The notes under the pieces: model-generated
What the model was told of the DNA's origin: nothing
Databases searched by the model: none
What the model saw: the letters and a program-made list of their open reading frames with translations, nothing else
Assembly: GCF_021545335.1 (NCBI RefSeq)
Contig: NZ_CP089312.1
Location: 682,001-746,000 of the forward strand
Direction: 5' to 3'
From: Streptomyces sp. GQFP
GTDB taxonomy: Bacteria; Actinomycetota; Actinomycetes; Streptomycetales; Streptomycetaceae
DNA: 64,000 nt
Translations under genes and position numbers: made by a program
Shown here: positions 8,280 through 16,234 of the stretch, one piece after another
Position numbering within the stretch: the first letter of the stretch is position 1
Layout of the letters: the number at the start of each line of letters is the position of its first letter

Positions 8280-9482
8280 ATGCCCATCGAGTTCGACATC
8301 GACCCACCGGTCGCCGACATCGCGCGGCGCACCGCGGACTTCGTACGGGAAACCGTCCTGCCGGCGGAGGGCAGCAGCCACGGTGACGTGCACGACGGGC
8401 CCGAGCCGCTGCGGCGCGGCCTGCAGGAAGCGGCCCGTGCGGCAGGGGTGTTCGCTCCGCACGTGCCTCCCCGGTGGGGCGGACTCGGTCTGGATCTGCG
8501 CGGCCAGGCAGTCGTCTTCGAGGCGGCGGGATACTCGCTCCTGGGGCCGCTGGCCCTCAACTGCGCCGCTCCCGACGAGGGCAACACGCATCTGCTCGAA
8601 GTGGTCGCCGCCGAGGAGCAGAAAGCACGGTTTCTCGCTCCCCTGGCGGCCGGGGAGGTGCGGTCGTGCTTCGCGATGACCGAGCCGTCACCCGGTGCCG
8701 GTTCCGACCCGAGGGCGCTGGCCACGGCGGCGGTCCGGGTTCCGGGCGGATGGCGGATCAGTGGACGCAAGTGGTTCATCAGCGGCGCCGACGGGGCCGC
8801 GTTCGCCATCGTCATGGCGCGTACGAGCGGCGAGCCCGGCGATCCGGGCGGGGCGACGATGTTCCTGGTCGGCGCCGACAACCCGGGCATGAAGGTGGTC
8901 AGGAACATCGACACCCTCGACCGGGCCCTGTTCGCCGGCCACAGCGAACTCGCCTTCGACGGCTGCGAGGTGACCGACGACGCGGTCCTCGGCGAGGTCG
9001 ACAAGGGCTTCGAGTACGCGCAGGTGCGCCTCGGGCCGGCCCGGATGACGCACTGCATGCGGTGGCTCGGGGTGGCCCGCCGGGCGCAGGACATCGCCCT
9101 GGACCGGGCCGCCGAACGCTCGGCCTTCGGTCGCCCGCTGGCCGAACTCGGCATGGTGCAGCAGCAGTTGGCCGACTCCGAGATCGACATCGAGACCAGC
9201 CGGGCGGTGCTCTGGCGGGCCTGCTGGGAGCTCGACCAGGGCCGGCCGGCGGCCCAGCACACCTCCATCGCCAAGACCTTCGTCTCCGAGGCCGTGAACC
9301 GGGTCGTCGACCGCGCGGTCCAGATCTGCGGCGCCCTCGGCATCTCGGGCGACACGCCGCTGTCCGCCCTGTACCGGGAGGTCCGGCCCTTCCGTATCTA
9401 CGACGGGCCGTCGGAGACCCACCGGTGGGCCATCGCCAAGCGCGCGGTTCGGGCCGCGCGCGAACGAGGGGACGTACGGTGA
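8280..9482 (+). CDS. Acyl-CoA dehydrogenase, ACAD10/11-like
   Basis: 400 residues from ATG 8280, with GAGAGGGG upstream as ribosome binding site. It has the full ACAD fold: CFAMTEPSPGAGSDPRAL for flavin and substrate contacts, WRISGRKWFISGA in the beta domain, and AFGRPLAELGMVQQQLADSEID in the C-terminal helices. Near the end it reads FRIYDGPSETHRW, where classical dehydrogenases have YEGT; this DGPxE form is typical of ACAD10/ACAD11-type enzymes. It overlaps the APH-like kinase by 4 bases, so the two are coupled. That pairing suggests action on phosphorylated 4-hydroxyacyl-CoA rather than simple dehydrogenation. That role is inferred from family and context. Confidence 0.9.
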   Translation: MPIEFDIDPPVADIARRTADFVRETVLPAEGSSHGDVHDGPEPLRRGLQEAARAAGVFAPHVPPRWGGLGLDLRGQAVVFEAAGYSLLGPLALNCAAPDEGNTHLLEVVAAEEQKARFLAPLAAGEVRSCFAMTEPSPGAGSDPRALATAAVRVPGGWRISGRKWFISGADGAAFAIVMARTSGEPGDPGGATMFLVGADNPGMKVVRNIDTLDRALFAGHSELAFDGCEVTDDAVLGEVDKGFEYAQVRLGPARMTHCMRWLGVARRAQDIALDRAAERSAFGRPLAELGMVQQQLADSEIDIETSRAVLWRACWELDQGRPAAQHTSIAKTFVSEAVNRVVDRAVQICGALGISGDTPLSALYREVRPFRIYDGPSETHRWAIAKRAVRAARERGDVR

Positions 9483-10504
9483 CCACCACGGTGACGGGGG
9501 TCGACCTACCCGCCCTGCGGCGCTTCTTCGCTCGCGAGGTCCCGGACTGCGCCGGCCCGTTGGAGGTGCGCCCGCTGCTCGGCGGGCGGTCCAATCTCAC
9601 GTACCGCGTGACCGACGGGACGAACCGCTGGGTGCTGCGCAGACCCCCGCTGGGCACGCTCACCCCGACCGCGCACGACATGGACCGTGAGTACCGCGTC
9701 ATGGCCGCACTCGCCGCCACCGATATCCCGGTGCCCCGGGCCGTGCTGTCGTGCACCGACGCGTCGGTGATCGGCGCGCCGTTCACCGTCGTCTCCTTCG
9801 TCGACGGCGAGGTGCTGCGGGACGGCGAGCGGGCGGCCGGGCTGCCCGCCGGTGACGCCAGGCGGTGCGCCGAGGCGTTGGCCGACCAGTTGGCCGCGCT
9901 CCACGCACTCGATCCGTACGCGGTCGGGCTCGGCGAATTAGGCCGCCCGGCCGGCTACCTGGAGCGCCAGGTGCGCAGGTGGCGCGGCCAGTGGGACCGG
10001 GTCGCCACCCGCGCGCTGCCGGAGCTGGACGAACTGCACCGCCGCCTGGAGCGGGACGTACCGGACCGGGCCGAAACCGCGATCCTGCACGGGGACTACC
10101 GCCTGGACAACGTCATCCTGGCCACCGGCGACCCCGGGCGGATCGCGGCCGTCGTCGACTGGGAGATGGCCGCCCTCGGCGACCCGCTCGCCGACCTCGG
10201 CCTGCTCCTCGTCTACTGGGACCCGGTGTCCGAGCCGGTGATCGGCACGGGCCATGTCCCGACGGCCAACCCCGGCTTTCCCTCCGGCCGCGAACTGGCC
10301 GAGCGGTACGCGCTGCGGTCCGGGCGGGATGTCCGCGCGCTGCCCTTCCACCGGGCGCTGGGGTACTTCAAGCTCGCCGTCATCGCGGAGGGCATCCACG
10401 CCCGCCATCTCGCCGGACGCACCGTCGGTCCGGGTTTCGACCGGGTCGGCTCGGCGGTGCCCGCGCTGCTGCGCTCCGGTCTGTCCACCTGTGAGGAGAC
10501 GTGA
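9479..10504 (+). CDS. APH-fold kinase partnered with acyl-CoA dehydrogenase
   Basis: 341 residues from a GTG inside the stop of the previous gene. It has the aminoglycoside-phosphotransferase fold: GGRSNLTYRV (nucleotide loop), Brenner motif His204-Gly-Asp206 to Asn211 (LHGDYRLDNV), and metal-binding Asp227 (VVDWEMAALGDPLADL). The catalytic residues are intact. Because it sits between an acyl-CoA dehydrogenase and an SDR, a role in antibiotic resistance is unlikely. The best-known relatives in such settings are LvaA, which phosphorylates 4-hydroxyvaleryl-CoA, and the kinase domain of ACAD10/11. The substrate here is inferred to be a hydroxyacyl-CoA. Confidence 0.88.
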   Translation: MTTTVTGVDLPALRRFFAREVPDCAGPLEVRPLLGGRSNLTYRVTDGTNRWVLRRPPLGTLTPTAHDMDREYRVMAALAATDIPVPRAVLSCTDASVIGAPFTVVSFVDGEVLRDGERAAGLPAGDARRCAEALADQLAALHALDPYAVGLGELGRPAGYLERQVRRWRGQWDRVATRALPELDELHRRLERDVPDRAETAILHGDYRLDNVILATGDPGRIAAVVDWEMAALGDPLADLGLLLVYWDPVSEPVIGTGHVPTANPGFPSGRELAERYALRSGRDVRALPFHRALGYFKLAVIAEGIHARHLAGRTVGPGFDRVGSAVPALLRSGLSTCEET

Positions 10505-10534
10505 GGTGACATGAGAGGACGTGAGGAGACGTGA
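10491..10534 (+). repeat. 14-bp direct repeat carrying stop, ribosome binding site and start
   Basis: GTGAGGAGACGTGA occurs at 10491-10504 and again at 10521-10534. The first copy contains the kinase stop codon; the second supplies the GAGGAG ribosome binding site and the start of the SDR. A local duplication seems to have made the present intergenic junction. Confidence 0.85.
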
Positions 10535-11292
10535 TGGAGGCAAGGCTGTCCGGGAGGGTGGCGCTGGTGACCGGCGCCACCGGAGGCATCGGTGACGCGG
10601 TCGTGCGCCGGCTGGCGGCCGAGGACGCGACCGTCGTGGTCACCGACCTCGACGCGGACCGGTGCGCAAAGCTCGCCGGGGAAGTGACGGAGGCCGGCGG
10701 CCGGGCGATGGGTCTGGCCCTGGACGTCACCGACGAGGCGGCCTGGCAGACGGTCGTGGCCCGGGTGACCGACGAGCTGGGAAGCCTCTCCGTACTGGTC
10801 AACAATGCCGGCATCGCCGCGATGGGCACGGTGGAGACGGAGACCCGGGAGAGCTGGGACCGGGTCATCGGCGTGACCCAGACCGGGGTGTGGCTCGGCA
10901 TGAAGCACGGCGGGCCCGCGATCGAGCGCTCCGGTGGCGGCTCCGTCGTGAACGTCGCGTCGATCTTCGGCACGGTCGGCGGCTTCGGGGCGCAGTTCTC
11001 CTACCACGCGGCCAAGGGCGCGGTCCGGCTGATGACCAAGAACGCCGCGCTGCACTGGGGGACCCGTGGGGTGCGCGTCAACTCCCTGCACCCCGGCTTC
11101 ATCGAGACTCCCCTGTCCCGCGAGCTGTGGCAGGGCACGCCCCGGCTCGCCGCGATGATCGACGGCACGCCGCTGGGACGGCTGGGCAGGACCGAGGAGG
11201 TCGCGGCCGCCGTGGCGTTCCTCGCCTCGGACGACGCGAGCTTCATGACCGGCTCGGAGCTCTACGTCGACGGAGGCTGGACCGCCCGCTGA
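10534..11292 (+). CDS. Short-chain dehydrogenase/reductase (3-hydroxyacyl type)
   Basis: 252 residues from ATG 10534; a GTG one codon upstream is an alternative start. It is a classical SDR: TGATGGIG (cofactor loop), Asp39 in VTDLDAD favouring NAD over NADP, NNAG, catalytic Ser in NVASIFG, YHAAK (Tyr-x3-Lys), and a C-terminal DGGWTAR. It is third in the unit after the acyl-CoA dehydrogenase and kinase and probably oxidises or reduces a hydroxy/keto-acyl-CoA in that pathway. Its last 31 bases overlap the end of the convergent MBL gene. Confidence 0.9.
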   Translation: MEARLSGRVALVTGATGGIGDAVVRRLAAEDATVVVTDLDADRCAKLAGEVTEAGGRAMGLALDVTDEAAWQTVVARVTDELGSLSVLVNNAGIAAMGTVETETRESWDRVIGVTQTGVWLGMKHGGPAIERSGGGSVVNVASIFGTVGGFGAQFSYHAAKGAVRLMTKNAALHWGTRGVRVNSLHPGFIETPLSRELWQGTPRLAAMIDGTPLGRLGRTEEVAAAVAFLASDDASFMTGSELYVDGGWTAR

Positions 11293-12329
11293 ACCACGGC
11301 GGGAACCACGGCGGCGTACCGGGTCACGCCGTCCGCCAAGGTCTGCGTGACCCGGCCACGGGCGGCGAGGACGTCCAGGTGCGCCGCTGTCTCGTTGACG
11401 GCGAGCATCTGGTTGAAGGCGTTGAGGTCGCCGAACGGCAGCCTGCGGCGGGTCCAGCCCAGGCCCTGGGCGACCGCGTACGCGTCCAGGGTGCGCTCGC
11501 CGAGGACGGCGAGGGTCTCGCCGAGCCGGTCGTCGTGGTGGGCCAGCAGCTCGGCGACCCTGGTGTGGACACTGTCACCGACCGGACCGTGCGCGGGCAG
11601 CAGCCGGGCGTCGGCGAGGGTGGTCATCAGACGCAGTGAGGAGAGGTAGTCGCCCAACGGCAGGCCGGGGCCGCCCAGTTCGAAGCCGATGGACGGGGTG
11701 ATGTGCGGCAGTACGTGATCCCCCGAGAACAGCAGTCCCCGTGCCTGGTCGAGGTAGACCACATGGCCCCTGGTGTGGCCGGGTGTCGGCACGACCCGCA
11801 ACGTGGCGTGCCCGAACCGCAGTTCCTCCGCCTCCAGCCAGCGGTCGGGCGCCTCCCAGTCGCCGGGGTCGAAGCCGCCGTGGTCCATGGCGCCGATGCG
11901 GTCGGCCAGTTCGCCAGCGCCGGCCCGGCGCAGCGTGTCCAGCGATCCGACGGGCTGGTCCGTACGCAGCTCGCCGAGCATCTCCAGGCCGCGCCGCTCG
12001 CCCGAGCCGAGGTGGACGCGGCAGCCGAGGAGCCTGCGCAGGTCCACGGCCTGCGTGTAGTGGTCGCGGTGGATGTGGGTGACGAGGATGTCGGTGATCT
12101 CGTCGAGGCCGTGGCCGAGGCCGGCGAGGGCGTCCTCCAGGGCCTTCCGGGACTCCGGGACGGCCCATCCGCCGTCGATCAGCACGAGGCCGTCGGTCTC
12201 TTCCAGCACGTAGACGTTGACGGCGCGCAGCCCGTCGTTCGGCAGGGGGAGCGGCACCCGGTGCACTCCGGGCCGTACGGTCTGGGCTCCGCTGTCCGCC
12301 CACTGGCCCCGGTCCAAACGGGTTGTCAT
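11262..12329 (-). CDS. MBL-fold metallo-hydrolase
   Basis: 355 residues. The metallo-beta-lactamase motif THIHRDH (His85, His87, Asp89, His90) is intact, with later zinc ligands in PTPGHTRGHVV and LLFSGDHVLPH. The C-terminal extension is of the glyoxalase-II/beta-lactamase-2 kind (LNAFNQMLAVNETAAHL). In an acyl-CoA island this may be a thioesterase or a lactone hydrolase. Translation is coupled to the acyl-CoA synthetase gene upstream by a 4-base overlap, so both belong to the minus-strand unit that starts with the SnoaL-like gene. Confidence 0.85.
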   Translation of the reverse strand: MTTRLDRGQWADSGAQTVRPGVHRVPLPLPNDGLRAVNVYVLEETDGLVLIDGGWAVPESRKALEDALAGLGHGLDEITDILVTHIHRDHYTQAVDLRRLLGCRVHLGSGERRGLEMLGELRTDQPVGSLDTLRRAGAGELADRIGAMDHGGFDPGDWEAPDRWLEAEELRFGHATLRVVPTPGHTRGHVVYLDQARGLLFSGDHVLPHITPSIGFELGGPGLPLGDYLSSLRLMTTLADARLLPAHGPVGDSVHTRVAELLAHHDDRLGETLAVLGERTLDAYAVAQGLGWTRRRLPFGDLNAFNQMLAVNETAAHLDVLAARGRVTQTLADGVTRYAAVVPAVVQRAVQPPST

Positions 12330-13852
12330 GCGTCTCCTCGATCGTGAAGCCCTTGCCGGTGAAGCCGCGCGTGCAGTTCGCGGGCGAGTTCCCGGGCACC
12401 CTCGCGGTCGAGTTTACCGACGGTGGTCTGCGGCAACTCGCTTACGGTGAAGGCGAATTCGGGCCACTTGGGTTTGGACAGGCCGGTGCGCGCCAGGTGC
12501 TCGACGATGTCGTCGAGGCCGAGTTCCCCTCCGTCGGACTCGGGCACGACGAGTACGGCCGCGCGTTCGCCGAGCAGCGGGTCCGGCACGGGTGCGACAC
12601 AGGCCCTGGCCACTGCGGGGTGGCCGGCGACGGCACGTTCGATCTCGGTGATGTCGAGATTGCGGCCGCCGCGGATGATGACGTCCTTCTCCCGGCCCAT
12701 GATGGTGACGGTGCCGTCGTGGCCGGCCATGAGCAGGTCGCCGGTGGGGAGGAAGCCGTCCGGGGTGAGGGCCGGCGGCTCGACCTTGCCGCCGCGGGCG
12801 TAGCCGAGGAAGAGGGAGGGGCCGCGGACCTGAGCCCGGCCGGTCTCCCCCGGGGCCAGCACGGTTCCGTCTTCGGAGACCGCCCGTATCTCGGTGCCGG
12901 GGAAGGGGCGGCCGTCCCGGCCGAGCCTGATCTCCTCGGGGTCGTCGGGCCGCGGCGAGGTGTGCCCGAGGCACTCGGACATGCCGAAGACCCGCAGGAT
13001 CCTCGTACCGAGCGAGCGTTCGGCGCGGGTCAGGGCTCCCCGGTCCATGGGCCCGCCGCCCACGGTGATCGAGCGGACGCCTTCGAGCACGCGCGACCCG
13101 GCGGCCGCCGAGCCCATCTGGAGGGCCATCGTCGGTACGCACATGGTCCACCGGACGCCGTCGGCGGCCATCCGCGCGAGCGCGGCTTCGCGGTCCCATC
13201 TGCCCGTCATCACCAGGGGGCCGGCGAGCATGAGGGAGAGCCACGGTCCGAAGCAGAAGGCGGCGGTCGAGGACAGCGGGACGACGGCGGCCACCGCGTC
13301 ACCGGTGCGCAGGCCGTTGATGTCGGCGGTGCAGGAGCAGGCGTACCGCAGGGCCGTCTCGGACTGGACGACGCCCTTGGGCCGCCCGGTGGAACCAGAG
13401 GTGAGACCGATGACGGCGCCGCCGGACCAGCGGGAGACGTCCCTGGGTTCCCGGCCGGCCAGCGCGGTCCAGCCGTCGAGCACCTCGTCCCGCTGTCCGT
13501 CCGGCAGAGCGGGGCTCTGCCACTCCCGGATCGCGTCCGGTTCGGCGATCACCACGTCCGGCCGGATGTCCTCCAGGGCAGCGGTGAACTCGGCGCCGGT
13601 GGTGTGCCGGTTGACCAGGGCGAGAACACCGCCGGTCATCCCCACGGCGAGGGTCGCCGCGACGGTCCGCCAGGAGTTGTCGGCCTGGACCATGACGGTG
13701 CCGCCGGGCGTCCCGTCCGGCGTGATCGCCTCCGCCAGGCCGGTCGCGCGGTCCAGGAGCTCTCGCGCGGAGTGGCGGCCGGAGTCGTCGACCACGGCCG
13801 TGAAGTCGGACCGTTCGGCCCGTAGTCGGTACTCCCGCACTGTCTGTCGCAT
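12326..13852 (-). CDS. AMP-forming acyl-CoA synthetase
   Basis: 508 residues with the ANL-family motifs: phosphate loop GLTSGSTGRPKGVV, GMSEC in the A5 region, TGDLLMAGHDG (A7), GRNLDITEIER (A8), and the C-terminal catalytic lysine in TTVGKLDRE (A10). It activates a carboxylic acid to acyl-CoA with ATP and is the likely entry enzyme of the island. It is in the minus-strand unit SnoaL - EthD - synthetase - MBL under the operator at 14639. The chain length or ring preference is not readable. Confidence 0.92.
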   Translation of the reverse strand: MRQTVREYRLRAERSDFTAVVDDSGRHSARELLDRATGLAEAITPDGTPGGTVMVQADNSWRTVAATLAVGMTGGVLALVNRHTTGAEFTAALEDIRPDVVIAEPDAIREWQSPALPDGQRDEVLDGWTALAGREPRDVSRWSGGAVIGLTSGSTGRPKGVVQSETALRYACSCTADINGLRTGDAVAAVVPLSSTAAFCFGPWLSLMLAGPLVMTGRWDREAALARMAADGVRWTMCVPTMALQMGSAAAGSRVLEGVRSITVGGGPMDRGALTRAERSLGTRILRVFGMSECLGHTSPRPDDPEEIRLGRDGRPFPGTEIRAVSEDGTVLAPGETGRAQVRGPSLFLGYARGGKVEPPALTPDGFLPTGDLLMAGHDGTVTIMGREKDVIIRGGRNLDITEIERAVAGHPAVARACVAPVPDPLLGERAAVLVVPESDGGELGLDDIVEHLARTGLSKPKWPEFAFTVSELPQTTVGKLDREGARELARELHARLHRQGLHDRGDA

Positions 13853-13921
13853 CCGCTTCCCGCTTCCTCGCTTCGTAGCTTCGTCGCGCGAAAGGTGGTG
13901 GAACGATGGGGGACGGCCACG

Positions 13922-14242
13922 TCAGCCGGCGTACATCTCCTTCTCACCGCCCATGACGGCGATCCGGCGTCCGCGCATGTCGCCGACCTGGGCGACGGCA
14001 GCCGCCCACTCGGGGCTGTCCAGGGCCTTGCGCAGATCCTCCGCGGTGTCGAACCCGAGGACCGACACCCCGTCCCAGCCCTCGGAGCGCGGTTCGAGGG
14101 CCGCGTCGATCTCGGTGTGCCGCCAGGACCGCAGGCCGGGCAACCGGTAGGTCATTTCGGCGTGTTCGCCACGCCACCAGTCGATGAACCGCTCATGGGT
14201 CCAGTCGGGCGGCCGCGAGGCCAGCAGTACGAGGTTGTACAT
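13922..14242 (-). CDS. EthD-domain small protein
   Basis: 106 residues with the dimeric alpha/beta-barrel EthD pattern: MYNLVLLASRPPDWTHERF, WWRGEHAEM with the usual conserved His, and an AEDLRKALDSPEWAAA helix. Members are small dimeric proteins found in catabolic operons and may act as hydrolases, isomerases or decyclases on ring compounds. It lies 11 bases after the SnoaL-like gene in the same operon. The precise reaction is unknown. Confidence 0.75.
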   Translation of the reverse strand: MYNLVLLASRPPDWTHERFIDWWRGEHAEMTYRLPGLRSWRHTEIDAALEPRSEGWDGVSVLGFDTAEDLRKALDSPEWAAAVAQVGDMRGRRIAVMGGEKEMYAG

Positions 14243-14253
14243 GGCACCTCCTC

Positions 14254-14604
14254 TCAGGGCCGGTCGACCAGGTTGAAGTCGGTGGTGAAGAAGGACTGGT
14301 AACGCGCCATCAGCCCGGCCGGGGAGACGACGGCGGCGGACAGGAACGCCCCGGTCGGCACGCCCGCCTCGACCACGAAGCCGTAGACCATCTCCACATC
14401 CCCGTCGACCGAGTGGCGAATGATCTCGTGTACCCGGTCCACGGCGTTGCGGCCGGTGATGTACGCGGCGAAATCCTCCCGGGACTCCCCGGTCCGCTGC
14501 CCCTTCGGCAGGGCGATGAGGAAGCGGATTCCGGGCTCCAGGAGTTCCAGCGCCTTTTCCGGGTCCTGTCCGTCCATCCTGGCCATGTACTCGCGAAGCA
14601 CCAT
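14254..14604 (-). CDS. SnoaL/NTF2-like small protein
   Basis: 116 residues, the length of a single cone-shaped NTF2-like domain. It starts MVLREYMARMDGQDPEKALELL and continues with SREDFAAYITGRN and GFVVEAGVPTGAFLSAA, which is how SnoaL-type polyketide cyclases and ketosteroid-isomerase relatives read. It is the first gene after the operator/promoter at 14639-14685. In catabolic islands such proteins are often isomerases or hydratase-like lyases. The function is only inferred from the fold. Confidence 0.65.
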   Translation of the reverse strand: MVLREYMARMDGQDPEKALELLEPGIRFLIALPKGQRTGESREDFAAYITGRNAVDRVHEIIRHSVDGDVEMVYGFVVEAGVPTGAFLSAAVVSPAGLMARYQSFFTTDFNLVDRP

Positions 14605-14638
14605 GCTGATCGCTCTCCCCAGACTCCGGGTATCAACC

Positions 14639-14685
14639 TGAGTTCAGTTCAGTTTGACTGTAATGCGAGGGCCCCGCCGAGGCAA
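14639..14685 (-). promoter_or_regulatory. Promoter and operator of the SnoaL-EthD-synthetase-MBL operon
   Basis: On the minus strand: -35 TTGCCT (14680-14685), 17-base spacer, -10 TACAGT (14657-14662), then the operator TGAACTGAACTCA (14639-14651) 5 bases downstream. This places the operator over the transcription start, as expected for TetR-type repression. The core TGAACTGA is shared with the sites at 23639, 24955 and 31433. Confidence 0.65.
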
Positions 14686-14738
14686 TAGGCGGGGCAACAG
14701 GCGGGGCATGGCACCTGTCCGGAGCCGCGGAGGGACCG

Positions 14739-15365
14739 TCAGTCGGCGACCATGCGCACCACGCATCCCTCGATCATCTCGCTGATCTCCGCCAGTGCGA
14801 TCGCCCCGGTCGGCCGGTACCACCGCCACACGCTGACGATCATGCCGAGCACGGCGAGCCCGAGGGTGTGTGCGTCCCGCACCGGGAACGCGCCCTTCGC
14901 CATGCCGCGCATCAGCAGGTTCGTCCAGTCCCGCTCGACCATCTGCACCAGTTGCCGTGCCGCCACCCGCTCGGTCTCCTCGCGTTTGGACTTCCGCGGT
15001 GTGGCGAGCAGCGACATGTTGGCCTGAAGGATGCGCATCTGCTGGATCTCCTGCTCAGAGACCGAGAAGGCCGAGCGCACTCCCGCTCGCAGCGCCTCGA
15101 CGGGCTCGGCTTCACCGGCCGTCGCCTCGGCGAACATGTCGTGGGAACGCTGCAGTTCCAGGCGCATGATGGTCAGCAGGCAGTGAGCCTTGGACTCGAA
15201 GTAGTGGTAGAGCGCGGTCTGTCCGATACCGACCCGGTCGGCGACGTCCGACCACTTGGTGGTCTCATAGCCGGCCTCGGCGAAGCACTTGACGGCGGCC
15301 GTCAGAATGGCTGCCCGCTTGGACCTGGGTCCCTGGTCCGGATCCACGATCCGCGCCCTCATCAT
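14739..15365 (-). CDS. TetR-family repressor, probable controller of the acyl-CoA island
   Basis: 208 residues if started at ATG 15365, which has a GGGAGAGA ribosome binding site; an upstream in-frame start at 15395 has none. The N-terminal helix-turn-helix reads RAAILTAAVKCFAEAGYETT then VGIGQTALYHYFESKAHCLL. The C-terminal ligand domain is of the usual length and has tryptophan-rich helices (VSVWRWYRP). It lies centrally between the two arms of the catabolic island and is the only regulator gene in it, so it is the best candidate to bind the TGAACTgAGTTCA sites, with an acyl-CoA as inducer. That link is inferred. Confidence 0.85.
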   Translation of the reverse strand: MMRARIVDPDQGPRSKRAAILTAAVKCFAEAGYETTKWSDVADRVGIGQTALYHYFESKAHCLLTIMRLELQRSHDMFAEATAGEAEPVEALRAGVRSAFSVSEQEIQQMRILQANMSLLATPRKSKREETERVAARQLVQMVERDWTNLLMRGMAKGAFPVRDAHTLGLAVLGMIVSVWRWYRPTGAIALAEISEMIEGCVVRMVAD

Positions 15366-15430
15366 CGTCTCTCCCCTGCGTTCCGCGATCGGCACCGATC
15401 ACTGGTCGGATACCGAGGGTAAACCCAAGT

Positions 15431-15443
15431 TGAACTCGGTTAC
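15431..15443. promoter_or_regulatory. Weak TGAACT half-site upstream of the TetR gene
   Basis: TGAACTCGGTTAC matches the left half of the island operator perfectly but only about half of the right arm. It lies 66 bases upstream of the TetR start, a position suited to autoregulation, and overlaps the end of the enoyl-CoA hydratase gene. Confidence 0.35.
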
Positions 15444-16234
15444 GAGTCCATCCGGGGACCGGACCAGTCCGGGCGGCGTTTGGCGAGAAAGGCGTCCACG
15501 CCTTCGCGGCCCTCGGCGGAGACAGCGGCGGCGGCCAGGTGGCGGGCCTCCACGTCGAGATGTGCGTCGAGGCCCGTGGACAGTGCCCCGGCGACAAGCC
15601 GTCGAGTGGCTCCGAGTGCGCCGGTGGCCCCGCGGGCGAGTGCCGTCGCGGCGTGTGCGGCTTCCTCGGGCAGCCGGTCGGTGGCGACGACCCTGCTCAC
15701 CAGGCCCATCCGGGCCGCCTCGGCCGAGGGGACACGACGGTTGGTCAGCAGCAGGTCCAGGGCCCGCTTGGGGCCGACGAGCCGGGGCAACGACCAGCTG
15801 ACCCCCGCGTCGGGCGAGTATCCGATGCCGGTGTAGGCGGCGGTGAAGGTCGCGTCGGAGGCGGCGATGGTGAGGTCGGCCGCCGCCGCAAGCCCCACCC
15901 CCGCTCCCGCGACCGCTCCCTGCACGGCGGCCACCAGCGGCGCGTCGAGCCCCGCGAACACCCGCAGCGCCCCGTGCAGCGCGTCGGTGACCGCCGTGAG
16001 ATGCGCGGCGAGTCGCTCGCCGGACAGGCCCGCGAACTCCCGGAGGTCGCCACCGACACAGAAGGAGCGCCCCTGTCCGGTGAGCAGCACCGCCCGTACG
16101 TCCGCGCGTCGGCACGACCGGGCGGCGTCCAGCAGTCCCTGGGCCATGGCCAGGTCGATCGCGTTGCCGGCCTTCTCACGGCACATCTCGACATGGGCCA
16201 CCCCGGCGCCGTCGACGCCTACCGTGACCCTCAT
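15440..16234 (-). CDS. Enoyl-CoA hydratase/isomerase
   Basis: 264 residues from ATG 16234, which overlaps the SDR stop (ATGA). Crotonase features: GRSFCVGGDLREFAG for the acyl-CoA oxyanion hole, VAAVQGAVAGAGVGLAAAAD, and FTAAYTGIGYSPDAG. The position equivalent to one catalytic glutamate of rat crotonase reads SPDAG, so acid/base residues differ from the standard hydratase. It may be an isomerase or ring-cleaving crotonase. It is the last gene of a tightly overlapped minus-strand operon that runs from 23623 to 15440. Confidence 0.85.
   Translation of the reverse strand: MRVTVGVDGAGVAHVEMCREKAGNAIDLAMAQGLLDAARSCRRADVRAVLLTGQGRSFCVGGDLREFAGLSGERLAAHLTAVTDALHGALRVFAGLDAPLVAAVQGAVAGAGVGLAAAADLTIAASDATFTAAYTGIGYSPDAGVSWSLPRLVGPKRALDLLLTNRRVPSAEAARMGLVSRVVATDRLPEEAAHAATALARGATGALGATRRLVAGALSTGLDAHLDVEARHLAAAAVSAEGREGVDAFLAKRRPDWSGPRMDS

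Noticed and set aside
9479..10504. Aminoglycoside resistance gene
   Set aside because: The fold is shared with resistance enzymes, but overlap with an acyl-CoA dehydrogenase and SDR, and repetition of the pair at 19081, point to metabolism.
11262..11292. Overlap of the SDR and MBL 3' ends as an assembly error
   Set aside because: Both reading frames have normal C-termini (DGGWTAR and a variable MBL tail). A 31-base convergent overlap is common in compact actinobacterial DNA.
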